This document shows positions 51,971 to 61,456 of a stretch of 64,000 nucleotides of DNA, piece after piece. Origin of the DNA: Lachnospiraceae bacterium. GTDB lineage: Bacteria > Bacillota > Clostridia > Lachnospirales > Lachnospiraceae. The stretch lies in NCBI GenBank assembly GCA_015057505.1, contig SVEG01000016.1, positions 1-64,000 of the forward strand, written 5' to 3'. The notes under the pieces are model-generated. The model was not told the origin of the DNA and searched no databases. It saw nothing but the letters and a program-made list of their open reading frames with translations. The position numbers and the translations under genes are program-made. Each line of letters begins with the position of its first letter. Position 1 is the first letter of the stretch.

Positions 51971-53188
51971 ATGAAACAGGAAAATGAAGTTTTTAAAGAT
52001 TGTTATTCTCTGTTACAACAGGTTCTTTTGGACGCTTTTAATGTTGCAACACTTTACCATACGCCTCCTTATCAGGATATCAGCAAAATCGACCTCGGAA
52101 TGCGTGCCGCAGTATGGACTCATTATAACGACGACAATACTAAAATACGCTTTGACAGCACTTCGCAGTCTCTCCGTATTCTCATAATAAAAAGTAATCT
52201 GGGTTTTTATAATATTTTGCTTCCTATGGATTTAAATGCCACTCCCGACTTTATATCCATCGGTCCTTTTCGTGATGAAGAGCTTTCTCCAAGTTATTTC
52301 ACACAGATTCTTAAGGATGCCCATGTTGCTCATTATGACATCCAGCGAATGAAATACATCTACGAGAACATGCCACTTATTCAGTTGGACTCCGTGGTAA
52401 ATGTAACCAAGCACATTCTCGGTAATTTTATTCCGGAATTTAAAAACGTTACGCCAGAACTCATGCAGTATTCGGAGCAAAAGCGAGCAATCGAAATGAA
52501 TGCCGCTGTCCTTGATGAACGTTTTATCGAGCACTCCTCCAGATATCAGCAATTGCTTTTTCAGTTTCTTGACTACTTAAAACTCGGAGACAATGAAAAC
52601 GCAAAAAAGGCACTTCATGCATTCTGGCAGGAGTCAAACCTGATAAGCAGCAGAAATATGCGCGAATACAAGTTAAACCTGTTGATGCTCAACGATTACT
52701 GCCATATGGCGCTGATGCAGACGTCCATACACCCTTTTCATATTTTGAAACAGTCCAACTCTATAAGAGCCAAAATCGAAAGCATGACTTCTTTCGCGAA
52801 GCTAGAGCAGATGCCCGGCGAAATATGCCACAAATACTGCATTTTGGTAAAAAATTATGCCAACCCGGATTACTCCAAGTTGACAAAAGATATCATTGCA
52901 TATATTCAGTTGCATTTGGAAGAAAAGCTCTCCCTCGATTTCCTTGCCGAACACTTTAGCAAGAACCCTTCAGTGCTGTCTAATTCTTTCAGCAAGGAAA
53001 CCGGACAAACCCTGACCAAATATATTCATCAGGTCCGTATTAAAGAGGCACTGCGTCTTTTTAATACTACCGATATGTCCGTGTCCGAGATTGCCCTTGC
53101 CGTTGGCTATCAGGATTTTTCATATTTTTCTAAAGTGTTTACGCAAAATATTGGCATGAGCCCGAGGGAGTATAGGCAGAAAAGGTAA
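51971..53188 (+). CDS. AraC-family regulator with large N-terminal domain, divergent from GH2
   Basis: 405 residues. The C-terminal double HTH lies at about 305-400 (LSLDFLAEHFSKNPSVLSNSFSKETGQTLTKYIHQVRIKEAL; MSVSEIALAVGYQDFSYFSKVFTQNIGMSPREYRQ). The first 290 residues contain a PAS/GAF-like ligand region and a helical middle part resembling the YSIRK-type or PocR-like AraC regulators of Clostridia, but I cannot name the sensor. It is divergent from the GH2-GPH operon and is the natural candidate for its activator. Confidence 0.87.
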   Translation: MKQENEVFKDCYSLLQQVLLDAFNVATLYHTPPYQDISKIDLGMRAAVWTHYNDDNTKIRFDSTSQSLRILIIKSNLGFYNILLPMDLNATPDFISIGPFRDEELSPSYFTQILKDAHVAHYDIQRMKYIYENMPLIQLDSVVNVTKHILGNFIPEFKNVTPELMQYSEQKRAIEMNAAVLDERFIEHSSRYQQLLFQFLDYLKLGDNENAKKALHAFWQESNLISSRNMREYKLNLLMLNDYCHMALMQTSIHPFHILKQSNSIRAKIESMTSFAKLEQMPGEICHKYCILVKNYANPDYSKLTKDIIAYIQLHLEEKLSLDFLAEHFSKNPSVLSNSFSKETGQTLTKYIHQVRIKEALRLFNTTDMSVSEIALAVGYQDFSYFSKVFTQNIGMSPREYRQKR

Positions 53189-53206
53189 TCCCTCCATTAA
53201 AACAAA

Positions 53207-53244
53207 AATAATGCCCGTTCATTTCCAAATGAATGGGCATTATT
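53207..53244. terminator. Bidirectional terminator between AraC and the 2H phosphoesterase gene
   Basis: Arms of 18 bp (53207-53224 and 53227-53244, built around AATAATGCCC and GGGCATTATT) with a 2-nt loop and one wobble. TTTGTTTT follows on the minus strand. Confidence 0.88.
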
Positions 53245-53295
53245 TATATAATAATTTAATTAACGAATTACTTTTTGTGGCACATAAAAATAATA

Positions 53296-53862
53296 TTATA
53301 TGTCGCATATTTTATAGCAAAAATAAGTTCCCGGAGCAATATTGTCATCATCGTAATACAGTAATCCTAACTTACTAAACCTAAAGCACTTCTTGTAATC
53401 CTGCTTTACCAATTCATCATATGCTTTTTGATATGATTCAAAGCTTGCACCACCAATGGCAAATGTCATATGAAAAACATAATCATCGTCATGTTCTGCC
53501 GGGCATGTTCCAAATTTTTCATACAATCCTTCATTTAATCTTCTTTGCGCCTCCCCCAGTTCCGGTGTCTCTTTTACACGCAGACTCATACATCCTGATT
53601 GAACTCCTCCCAACACATTTGACGGAAATACATCCATACCCACAAACTCAATATCAAACGGCGAAAGTTCCTTTATAAAACTATCAAAAAATTCTTCCAT
53701 ATCCTCTAAATTCGGAATAGCAAACGGTTGCTTTAGAGAAACATGCTGTGGCAATCTTGCCATCTCAAATCCCATTTTTCCATGCTTATGAGCCTCCAGC
53801 ATCATTCTTCTTCCAAAATTTTCGGCATCATTATCTGCAATTAATACTATTGTTGCTTTCAT
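53296..53862 (-). CDS. 2H phosphoesterase (2'-5' RNA ligase-like)
   Basis: 188 residues. The two signature histidine motifs of the 2H superfamily are visible: QHVSLKQPF (about 39-47) and FHMTFAIGG (about 130-138). Such proteins cleave cyclic 2',3' phosphodiesters or act like LigT/ThpR on RNA ends. The ATG overlaps the thrS stop by 4 bp (ATGA), so it is translated with thrS and sits under the same T-box. A link to tRNA repair is possible but only inferred from position. Confidence 0.82.
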   Translation of the reverse strand: MKATIVLIADNDAENFGRRMMLEAHKHGKMGFEMARLPQHVSLKQPFAIPNLEDMEEFFDSFIKELSPFDIEFVGMDVFPSNVLGGVQSGCMSLRVKETPELGEAQRRLNEGLYEKFGTCPAEHDDDYVFHMTFAIGGASFESYQKAYDELVKQDYKKCFRFSKLGLLYYDDDNIAPGTYFCYKICDI

Positions 53863-55628
53863 TCATTTGCACCTCTTTTCACAATCTCAACCAACTGCTC
53901 AAGCTTCATTTCACCGAGCTCCTGCTTGTCAATCTCCGCATCTCTTTGTCTTACGGACACAGACTCGTTATTCTGCTCATTCTCGCCTACAATAACCATA
54001 TACGGAACTTTGTCCATTCGTGCTTCGCGAATCTTATAACCCAGCTTTTCGCTTCGAATGTCAATTTCTGCTCGGATATCATTCTCACTAAGGTACTCTG
54101 CTACTTTTTTCGCATAATCATTATACTTATCAGATACTGAAAGAATCTTAACCTGTACTGGTGCAATCCACGCAGGGAATTTGCCGGCATAATGCTCGAT
54201 TAAAATACCAATGAAGCGTTCAATAGAACCAAACACAACTCTGTGCAGCATAATGGGGCGATGCTTTTCTCCGTCCGCACCAATATAATCAATGTCGAAT
54301 CTCTGCGGAAGCTGGAAATCAAGCTGAATTGTTCCGCATTGCCACGTTCTGCCTATAGAATCCTTTAAGTGAAAGTCCAGTTTCGGTCCGTAGAATGCAC
54401 CATCACCCTCATTTACCACATAGGACTTACCCATTCCCCGCACTGCTTTTTCAAGTGCTTCCGTAGCCAGTGCCCAGTCTTCATCACTGCCTATGGAATG
54501 CTCCGGTCTCGTTGACAATTCTATCTCATAAGAGAAACCAAATTTTTGGTACACTTCATCAATCAGGCGCATAACACCTTGTATTTCATCCATTACCTGA
54601 TCTTCTCTCATAATAATGTGCGCATCATCTTGTGTAAAAGAGCGCACTCGCATGAGACCATGTAACGTTCCCGATTTTTCATTACGATGCACAAGACCAA
54701 GTTCACCCATTCTCATCGGCAATTCTTTATATGACCTTGGCTCCAATTTATACACAAGCATTCCGCCGGGACAACTCATTGGCTTAATCGCATAATCCTC
54801 TTCCTCTACCTTAAGAGAATACATGGAATCCCTGTAAAAATCCCAATGCCCTGACGTTTCCCACAGACTACGCTCTAGCATAATCGGCGTAGATATTTCC
54901 ACATATCCGTCTCTTCGATGAATTTTTCTCCAGTAGTCAATTAATAGATTCTTAAGAACCATTCCCTTCGGCAAAAATACCGGTAATCCCGGGCCCTCGT
55001 CAAAAATCGTAAATATTCCAAGTTCCTTTCCTAATTTTCTATGATCTCTCGCCTTTGCCTCTTCTACCATATGCAAATATTCTTCTAACTGCGCTACTTT
55101 AGGGAAAGATATGCCATAGATTCTCGTAAGCATCGGATTCTTTTCGTTTCCTCTCCAATACGCACCGGCTACTGACAAAAGTTTAATGGCCTTAATTTGA
55201 CATACGTTAGAGATATGTGGTCCTGCACAGAATTCCTCATATTCTCCCTGCTTGTAAAAACTAATCTTCTCTGCATCATCCAGTTCCTCAATCAGTTCAA
55301 GTTTATACTTTTCACCCGCATTTTTCATGAAGCTAATAGCTTCTTCCTTAGATTTTTCGAAGACTTGTAACGAGAGCGATTCCTTTACAATCTTTCGCAT
55401 CTCATCTTCAATTGCCTTTAGATTCTCTTCTGAAAATGAGAAGCTAAAATCAAAATCATAATAGAATCCATTTTCAATTGCCGGACCGATTGCGCATTTT
55501 GTTTCCGGATACAAGCGCTTTACCGCCTGTGCAAGCACATGCGCACTCGTATGCCAAAATGCCTTTTTACCCTCCTGTTCTTCAAAGTTTACTTCTACAA
55601 TTTCTCCATTTTTTCGTAGAACCTTCAT
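53859..55628 (-). CDS. thrS: Threonyl-tRNA synthetase, form without N-terminal TGS domain
   Basis: 589 residues from ATG at 55628, after AAAGGAG. The editing domain follows directly: HTSAHVLAQAVKRLYP (HxxxH, about 26-41) and CAGPHISN (the distal Cys/His). The catalytic core shows MSCPGGMLVYK (about 310), VHRNEKSGTLHGLMRVRSFTQDDAHI, and a C-terminal HRPIMLHRVVFGSIERFIGILIEHY. The anticodon domain ends the protein. Common ThrS is about 640 residues with an N-terminal TGS domain; here only about 18 residues precede the editing domain. Controlled by the T-box upstream. Confidence 0.96.
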   Translation of the reverse strand: MKVLRKNGEIVEVNFEEQEGKKAFWHTSAHVLAQAVKRLYPETKCAIGPAIENGFYYDFDFSFSFSEENLKAIEDEMRKIVKESLSLQVFEKSKEEAISFMKNAGEKYKLELIEELDDAEKISFYKQGEYEEFCAGPHISNVCQIKAIKLLSVAGAYWRGNEKNPMLTRIYGISFPKVAQLEEYLHMVEEAKARDHRKLGKELGIFTIFDEGPGLPVFLPKGMVLKNLLIDYWRKIHRRDGYVEISTPIMLERSLWETSGHWDFYRDSMYSLKVEEEDYAIKPMSCPGGMLVYKLEPRSYKELPMRMGELGLVHRNEKSGTLHGLMRVRSFTQDDAHIIMREDQVMDEIQGVMRLIDEVYQKFGFSYEIELSTRPEHSIGSDEDWALATEALEKAVRGMGKSYVVNEGDGAFYGPKLDFHLKDSIGRTWQCGTIQLDFQLPQRFDIDYIGADGEKHRPIMLHRVVFGSIERFIGILIEHYAGKFPAWIAPVQVKILSVSDKYNDYAKKVAEYLSENDIRAEIDIRSEKLGYKIREARMDKVPYMVIVGENEQNNESVSVRQRDAEIDKQELGEMKLEQLVEIVKRGANE

Positions 55629-55671
55629 AATTTGTTGCTCCTTTCTTTTTAGCGTTTTATTTGGCAACAAC

Positions 55672-55930
55672 ATAAGAAAAGCACCCATAAGACCATAATT
55701 ATATAGTCTTAAGGGTGCACTTAGCACGGTTCCACCTTAACTTTTCACTTCAGATTCCATCAAATCCTATCCTTTAACGCAGGCATACGGTAACACCTAC
55801 TTATTTCAGCATTACAGCTCGGGAATGGTTTTCGTCTACCTTCCACATAAATAGCTTCCACCAAATGCTATTCTCTCTGGATGCTTCCATCTAAACTACT
55901 CTTTTCCGTCATTGCTTTTCTTATGTTATT
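55672..55930 (-). ncRNA. T-box riboswitch leader of thrS
   Basis: The minus strand carries the T-box sequence AAGGTGGAACCGTG (about 55725-55738). It is followed by a terminator stem, GCACCC...GGGTGC (55681-55719), with TTTT after it. Upstream stem I sequence includes AGAGAGAA and a GAAAACCATTCCCGAGC stretch, where ACC (55827-55829) is a plausible threonine specifier codon. Uncharged tRNA-Thr would favour the antiterminator and allow thrS and the 2H gene to be transcribed. Confidence 0.93.
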
Positions 55931-55936
55931 GAAGAT

Positions 55937-55965
55937 ATACTATCACAATCTTTTCTTATAGTCAA
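55937..55965 (-). promoter_or_regulatory. Promoter of the thrS T-box transcript
   Basis: Minus strand TTGACT (55960-55965), 17-bp spacer, TAGTAT (55937-55942). The start lies near 55930, at the 5' side of the T-box stem I. Confidence 0.78.
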
Positions 55966-55976
55966 CACAATATATT

Positions 55977-57608
55977 TTACTGCTCTCTAAGATCCGTTTT
56001 TTTAATCTTACCACTAATAGTCTTAGGCATCTCCTCCACGAATTCGATAAGCCTAATCCACTTGTATTCAGCAAGCTGTGAGTTACAGAACTCTTTAATT
56101 TCCTTCTGCAAGTCAGAGGATGCCTCATAGCCGGATGCAAGGTGGATAAATACCTTGATTGCCTGACCTCGTAACGTATCCGGTACACCGATTGCGGAAC
56201 ATTCAAGTACTGCCGGATGCTGCATTACGACATTCTCGATTTCAAAAGGTCCTACCCTGAAACCACCTGTTTTGATAACGTCGTCAATACGTCCGTTAAA
56301 CCAGAAGTATCCGTCCTCATCCTTCCATACGGTATCTCCCGTGTGATAAACTCCGCCACGCCATGCGTGCTTGTATAAAGCTTCATTATCAAGATATTTG
56401 CAGAAAATGCCTATCTGCTTTTCGTTATCTCTAGGTACAATAACAAGCTCTCCGACCTCGCCTGCATCGGCAATACTTCCATCCTCACGCATAACCTCTA
56501 CATGATAAAGAGGTGTCTCCTTACCCATTGCACCGGGCTTTGGCGTTGTTCCTGCCAGATTGCCAAGAATCAACGTAGATTCTGTCTGTCCGAAGCCTTC
56601 CATAAGTTCAATGCCCGTAGATTCCCTAAACTTCCTGAAAACCTCAGGGTTCAAGGCTTCACCTGCAGTTGTTGCATGCACAAGACTCGACATCTTGTCG
56701 ATACCTTTTTTTACAAGATATCTGTAAACCGTGGGCGGTGCACAAAATGTTGTTACTTTGTATTTATTAATAATTGTCACGAGCTGCTTAGGATCAAAGT
56801 TATCAAAATCGAAAACCATAACGGCACATCCTGCAAGCCACTGACCATATATCTTACCCCATGAAGTCTTTGCCCAGCCTGTCTCTGCTACTGCAAAATG
56901 CAAGCCGTCTTCCTGCACCTGGTGCCAGTATTTCGCTGTAATGATATGTGCAAGCGGATAAGTATAATCGTGAATAACGCCCTTGGGATAGCCTGTTGTT
57001 CCTGATGTAAAATAAAGCATCATCGGGTCAAGAGCCTTGGTATCAATACGCTCAAGTTCTTCCCCGGCATTATCTATATCGGTTGTCATATTCCTGAAAC
57101 CGGCACAATCCTTCTGAACCGTCCACAAATGTTCAACCATCTTACTTTCATTTACGGCTTCAAGAACCTTTTCGGGAGCATCATCCTGTGAAGTACAAAC
57201 AATAGCTTTTATCCCGGCATTCTTTATTCTGTAAACAATATCGTGGACAGTAAGCATATTGGTAACCGGAATCATAATAGCTCCGATTTTGTGAAGAGCA
57301 ACCGCAAGAATCCAGTATTCATAATGGCGTTTAAGCATTAACATAACCTTGTCGCCCTTTTTGATGCCGGAATCAAGTAAAACATTGGCTGCCTTGTTGC
57401 TTAATGTCTTAAGCTCACCAAACGTAAACATACGCTCAGCGCCCTCCGTATTGCACCACATGATTGCACGTTTGCCGGGCTCTTCGTCTGCTATCGCATC
57501 CACAACATCATAGCCAAAATTGAAATTATCCGGATGGTGAATATGAAATCCTGTCAATTTACCTCTTTCATCAAACTCTTCATCACAATATCTTTTATAA
57601 ATACTCAT
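55977..57608 (-). CDS. Acyl-CoA synthetase, AMP-binding family (medium-chain/benzoate-type)
   Basis: 543 residues. ANL-superfamily motifs: the P-loop YFTSGTTGYPKGVIHD (about 200-215), the A5 motif MEGFGQTES (about 335), HTGDTVWKDEDGYFWFNGRIDDVIKTGG (hinge and A8, about 425-455) and the acylation lysine in PKTISGKIKKTDLRE near the end. It activates a carboxylic acid to acyl-AMP and then acyl-CoA. It overlaps the thioesterase gene by 4 bp and is the last gene of the fatty-acid operon, an unusual addition to acc/fab clusters. Substrate range cannot be told. Confidence 0.9.
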   Translation of the reverse strand: MSIYKRYCDEEFDERGKLTGFHIHHPDNFNFGYDVVDAIADEEPGKRAIMWCNTEGAERMFTFGELKTLSNKAANVLLDSGIKKGDKVMLMLKRHYEYWILAVALHKIGAIMIPVTNMLTVHDIVYRIKNAGIKAIVCTSQDDAPEKVLEAVNESKMVEHLWTVQKDCAGFRNMTTDIDNAGEELERIDTKALDPMMLYFTSGTTGYPKGVIHDYTYPLAHIITAKYWHQVQEDGLHFAVAETGWAKTSWGKIYGQWLAGCAVMVFDFDNFDPKQLVTIINKYKVTTFCAPPTVYRYLVKKGIDKMSSLVHATTAGEALNPEVFRKFRESTGIELMEGFGQTESTLILGNLAGTTPKPGAMGKETPLYHVEVMREDGSIADAGEVGELVIVPRDNEKQIGIFCKYLDNEALYKHAWRGGVYHTGDTVWKDEDGYFWFNGRIDDVIKTGGFRVGPFEIENVVMQHPAVLECSAIGVPDTLRGQAIKVFIHLASGYEASSDLQKEIKEFCNSQLAEYKWIRLIEFVEEMPKTISGKIKKTDLREQ

Positions 57609-58036
57609 AGTTTCTCCTTAATAATCCGGTCCATCTCCTCAAAAACCTGCGGAGCTCTTTTCTTTAGCGATACCGGAGTACGCGTCTCATTGTCAAGGAA
57701 ACAATGCCATGACTCTCCTGTAGTCACAAGCTCATTTCTCTCGACAGCATATATCTTATACTTAAATCCCATCTTAATTCCGTTAAAAGCTGCCACCTCT
57801 ACTTCTACAGAAAATGTCTCTCCGTAAAAAAGTGACTTGACATATTTGCAAGAAACCTCAAGCACCGGCATGATTATTCCCAGACTTTCAATCTGCGCAT
57901 AATCAATTCCGCACTTGTCCATAAGATCAAGACGTGCTTCCTCAAACATTCTTATATAGTTAGAATGATGCACAATGCTCATCTTATCTGTTTCATAATA
58001 ATAGACTTTTCTTGAATAAGGCTCTACCTGACTCAT
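57605..58036 (-). CDS. Acyl-CoA thioesterase, YbgC/FadM hotdog family
   Basis: 143 residues, one hotdog fold. [29 protein letters not shown] (about 12-40) is the 4-hydroxybenzoyl-CoA thioesterase/YbgC signature with the catalytic-position Asp, and [14 protein letters not shown] follows. It hydrolyses acyl-CoA or acyl-ACP. It overlaps accA by 4 bp upstream and the acyl-CoA synthetase by 4 bp downstream. Acyl release and re-activation are thus encoded together. Confidence 0.9.
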   Translation of the reverse strand: MSQVEPYSRKVYYYETDKMSIVHHSNYIRMFEEARLDLMDKCGIDYAQIESLGIIMPVLEVSCKYVKSLFYGETFSVEVEVAAFNGIKMGFKYKIYAVERNELVTTGESWHCFLDNETRTPVSLKKRAPQVFEEMDRIIKEKL

Positions 58037-58833
58037 ACTGTTTCTTCCTCCTTGGGGGCTCCGATTTTTCTGAATCTATTATATCGTCTCGAAACAATAT
58101 CCTCAATAGTCCTTGTATCAAATACAGCAAGCTGTTTCACAAGAAGATTCTGTATTCTTGTATAAAATGCCGGTGTTCCAAGCCCTGTCTCGGGAATTAC
58201 TCTCTCCACAACTCCGAGCTCATGCACATCTTCCGCTGTAAGCTTAAGACTGCTTGCCGCTTCATCTGCCTTGGCTGCATCCTTCCACAAAATACTTGCA
58301 CAACCCTCCGGTGAAATTACGGAATAAATTGAATTCTCAAGCATCCATACACGATCCGCAACACCAAGTGCAAGCGCACCGCCGCTTCCGCCTTCTCCGA
58401 TGAGAATCGAAATAATCGGTGTCTTTAAGGTCATCATCTCCATAAGATTCTCTGCTATTGCCTGACCCTGTCCTCGCTCCTCTGCGCCGATTCCGCAGTA
58501 AGCTCCCGAAGTATCTATAAAACAAATAACCGGTCTATTAAACTTTTCTGCCTGCTTCATAAGACGAAGTGCCTTACGATATCCTTCCGGATGAGGCGCA
58601 CCAAAATTTCTGAGCATTCGCTCCTTGGAGCTGTGTCCCTTCTCGATAGCAATTACCGTTACCGGTCTTCCCTCGAGTCTTGCAACACCGCCCACAATCG
58701 CCATATCATCCTTATATCTTCTGTCGCCATGAAGCTCAAAAAAGTCCTCAAAAATAGAATTAATATAATCAAGACCTGTCGGTCTGTTATTAGCTCTTGC
58801 CGCTTTTACCTTGTTATACGCAAGCTTATTCAT
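58033..58833 (-). CDS. accA: Acetyl-CoA carboxylase carboxyltransferase subunit alpha
   Basis: 266 residues from ATG at 58833, overlapping accD by 8 bp with AAAGGAGG in front. A longer frame to 58920 has no site. Carboxyltransferase motifs: [15 protein letters not shown] (about 40-54), [19 protein letters not shown] (about 78-96), [17 protein letters not shown] and [12 protein letters not shown]. It transfers CO2 from carboxybiotin to acetyl-CoA together with AccD. It is shorter than E. coli AccA (319) because of a trimmed N-terminus, as in other Lachnospiraceae. Confidence 0.95.
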   Translation of the reverse strand: MNKLAYNKVKAARANNRPTGLDYINSIFEDFFELHGDRRYKDDMAIVGGVARLEGRPVTVIAIEKGHSSKERMLRNFGAPHPEGYRKALRLMKQAEKFNRPVICFIDTSGAYCGIGAEERGQGQAIAENLMEMMTLKTPIISILIGEGGSGGALALGVADRVWMLENSIYSVISPEGCASILWKDAAKADEAASSLKLTAEDVHELGVVERVIPETGLGTPAFYTRIQNLLVKQLAVFDTRTIEDIVSRRYNRFRKIGAPKEEETV

Positions 58834-59698
58834 TACTGTTTCCTCCTTTATGCATCTTAAGAAGATATGAAACAGTCTCCTTCTGTGTCTGTCTCGGAGA
58901 AATAGCATCCGCAAAACCATGCTCTAAAATAAACTCCGACTTCTGGAAGCCATGAGGAAGCTTCTTACGTGTTGTCTGCTCAATAACGCGTGCTCCCGCA
59001 AAGCCTGCCGTCGCTCCGGGCTCTGCAAGGATTATATCACCCTCCATTGCAAAGCTTGCCATTACACCACCCGTTGTCGGATCCGTAAGTACGGTAAGGT
59101 AGAAAAGACCTGCATCACTGTGTCTCTTTACGGCACCGCTTGTCTTTGCCATCTGCATAAGGGACAAAATACCCTCCTGCATTCTGGCTCCGCCCGATAC
59201 TGTATATCCGACTACAGATAATTTATGTTCTGTCGCATACTCAAACAAACGTGTTATTTTTTCACCGACTACAGTTCCCATACTTCCCATCATGAAATTC
59301 GGCTCCATAACAAAAAGCGCACACTTTTCACCGTCCACTGTTGCCGTTCCGCATACTACCGCGTCGTTTTCGTCGCTTGCAGTGTGCGCATTCTCAAGCT
59401 TTTTCTCATATCCGGGAAATCCAAGTATATCCGTAGAAACCATATCACCCCACAGCTCATTAAAGCTGTCCGCATCGGTAATAAACTTAATTCTCTGTCT
59501 TGCATTCATTCTGAAATGATGTCCGCAGAAATTACAGGTATTGTGATTAGCCCATAACTGACTGTCTGCAACCTGTTTTTCACACTTGGGACAGGGCTTC
59601 GTAGGCTCGTTCTCATCGCCTCCGATTGTCGGCTCAAAATGTCTGCCGCCCTCTTCCAAATCATTTTTTACTTTATGCAAAAATTGTATAAAAGGCAT
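58826..59698 (-). CDS. accD: Acetyl-CoA carboxylase carboxyltransferase subunit beta
   Basis: 290 residues from ATG at 59698 (AAGGAGG 7 nt upstream; the frame to 59782 lacks a site). C4 zinc ribbon CPKCEKQ and CNFCGHHF (about 33-60), then the crotonase-like core [22 protein letters not shown] (about 165-190) and [14 protein letters not shown]. It forms the carboxyltransferase with AccA encoded next. Confidence 0.96.
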   Translation of the reverse strand: MPFIQFLHKVKNDLEEGGRHFEPTIGGDENEPTKPCPKCEKQVADSQLWANHNTCNFCGHHFRMNARQRIKFITDADSFNELWGDMVSTDILGFPGYEKKLENAHTASDENDAVVCGTATVDGEKCALFVMEPNFMMGSMGTVVGEKITRLFEYATEHKLSVVGYTVSGGARMQEGILSLMQMAKTSGAVKRHSDAGLFYLTVLTDPTTGGVMASFAMEGDIILAEPGATAGFAGARVIEQTTRKKLPHGFQKSEFILEHGFADAISPRQTQKETVSYLLKMHKGGNSNE

Positions 59699-59723
59699 AC
59701 AAATACCTCCTTCGTCTGTCAGA

Positions 59724-61028
59724 CTATTTCTTAAAGAAGTTAAGGTTATAGGTTCCATCCTTAAATCTTTCGTCACTGACATATTCTATCTGGTCCTCGA
59801 CATTATTCGGAACCCCTTCAATTACAAGCTCACAAAGAGCCGCTTTCATCTTCCTTATAGCTTCCTCTCTGGTTCCCGCGTACACGATTAACTTACCGAG
59901 AAGTGAATCATAATACGGCGAAATACCGTAGCCTGTCACAAGGAAGGTATCAAATCTTACAAAAGGACCTCCCGGCACATGAAGGAACTTAACTGTTCCC
60001 GGTGCACCCGCATTAATTCTGCACTCAATTGAAGAACCCTTAAAGCTTACTTCCTCCTGTGTAAAATTAAGCGGAATACCTGCCGCCACACGAATCTGCC
60101 ATTTAACGAGGTCGATTCTTGTGAGTGCTTCCGTAACTGTATGTTCAACCTGAAGTCTTACGTTCATCTCCATAAAATAAAACTTGCCGTCCGTATCGAG
60201 CAAAAACTCTAAGGTTCCCACGCCGACATAATTTACATGCTTTACAGCCGCAGTTACCTGCTCTATAAGAACATCTCTCTGATCTTTTGCAACTACGGGA
60301 GACGGAGACTCCTCTATAAGCTTCTGGTTATTTTTCTGTACTGAACAATCTCTTTCACCGAGACACACAACATTACCGAATTCATCGGCAAGTACCTGCA
60401 TCTCTATATGTTTTGCCGGATTAATGAATTTCTCCATGTATACGGCACCGTCGCCGAAAGCCGCCTGACCCTCTGCCACCGCAGAGTGAAAAGCATTCTC
60501 AAGCTCCTCTTTGGAGCGGACAAGACGGATACCTCTGCCACCGCCGCCGCTTCTTGCCTTAATCATGACGGGATAGCCGATTTCCTCTGCCGCCGCATAT
60601 GCCTGTTCCACGTTTTCAAGCACTTCACTTCCCGGAATTACGGGGAGCTTCGCTTCCATCATGGAACGCTTTATCTTTTCCTTATCGCTAAGGAGATTCA
60701 TATTCTCAATGGTCGGTCCGATAAAAACAATTCCGTTATCGATACACAACTGTGCAAAATGTGCATTCTCAGATAAAAATCCGTAGCCGGGGTGTATCGC
60801 CTGTGCACCTGAAACCTTAGCCGCAGATACAATTCTCGCTTCATTAAGATAACTGCTTCCTGCCTCACCCGGTCCGATGCAGATTGCCTCATCCGACAGC
60901 GCAACGTGCAAAGCCTCTGCATCCGCCGTAGAGTAAACTGCAACCGTTCTTATACCCATTTCCTTACAAGCACGGATAATTCTGACTGCGATTTCGCCTC
61001 TGTTTGCAATTAATATTTTCGAAAACAT
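59724..61028 (-). CDS. accC: Biotin carboxylase subunit of acetyl-CoA carboxylase
   Basis: 434 residues. Starts MFSKILIANRGEIAVRIIRACKE. The ATP-grasp glycine loop is KARSGGGGRGIRLV (about 158-171). HIEMQVLADEFGNVVCLGERDCSVQKNNQKLIEESPSP and FYFMEMNVRLQVEHTVTE (about 280-297) complete the active site. Usual length is about 445-450, so the C-terminus is slightly short but complete. It carboxylates biotin on AccB with ATP and bicarbonate. Confidence 0.96.
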   Translation of the reverse strand: MFSKILIANRGEIAVRIIRACKEMGIRTVAVYSTADAEALHVALSDEAICIGPGEAGSSYLNEARIVSAAKVSGAQAIHPGYGFLSENAHFAQLCIDNGIVFIGPTIENMNLLSDKEKIKRSMMEAKLPVIPGSEVLENVEQAYAAAEEIGYPVMIKARSGGGGRGIRLVRSKEELENAFHSAVAEGQAAFGDGAVYMEKFINPAKHIEMQVLADEFGNVVCLGERDCSVQKNNQKLIEESPSPVVAKDQRDVLIEQVTAAVKHVNYVGVGTLEFLLDTDGKFYFMEMNVRLQVEHTVTEALTRIDLVKWQIRVAAGIPLNFTQEEVSFKGSSIECRINAGAPGTVKFLHVPGGPFVRFDTFLVTGYGISPYYDSLLGKLIVYAGTREEAIRKMKAALCELVIEGVPNNVEDQIEYVSDERFKDGTYNLNFFKK

Positions 61029-61032
61029 AATG

Positions 61033-61449
61033 TCACTCTCCCATTATTGCAAACGAAAACTCGCCCTTAATACACAATTTTCCGTTTACATAGCCCTTGC
61101 CCTCTGCAAAATAGAACGGTGCTTTTGCCTTTACTATCTTGCACTCAGTCTCAAAGGTATCACCCGGTTTTACCGGATTCTTAAAACGTACGTTATTAAG
61201 GCCCGTATAAAAAGGAAGTTTACCCTCTGTCATTGTATCCTTCAACAAAACACATGATGACTGTGCGAGAATCTCGCAAAGAATAACTCCCGGTACTACG
61301 GGGTTACCGGGGAAATGGCCCTGTAAAAACCACTCATCCCCGCGTACATGATATTTTCCATATGCCGTATCGTTCTCCATATATGCTTCATCTACGAGAA
61401 GCATATTGTCACGATGGGGCAGAATTTCCATAATTTCTTTCTGGTTCAT
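61033..61449 (-). CDS. fabZ: 3-hydroxyacyl-ACP dehydratase FabZ
   Basis: 138 residues, hotdog fold. ILPHRDNMLLVDEA (about 9-22), the active-site histidine in GHFPGNPVVPGVILCEILAQ (about 46-65) and the RFKNPVKPGDT segment. It removes water from 3-hydroxyacyl-ACP in each elongation cycle. It lies between accB and accC with spacings of 7 and 4 bp, the usual clostridial order. Confidence 0.96.
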   Translation of the reverse strand: MNQKEIMEILPHRDNMLLVDEAYMENDTAYGKYHVRGDEWFLQGHFPGNPVVPGVILCEILAQSSCVLLKDTMTEGKLPFYTGLNNVRFKNPVKPGDTFETECKIVKAKAPFYFAEGKGYVNGKLCIKGEFSFAIMGE

Positions 61450-61456
61450 ATGTTAC

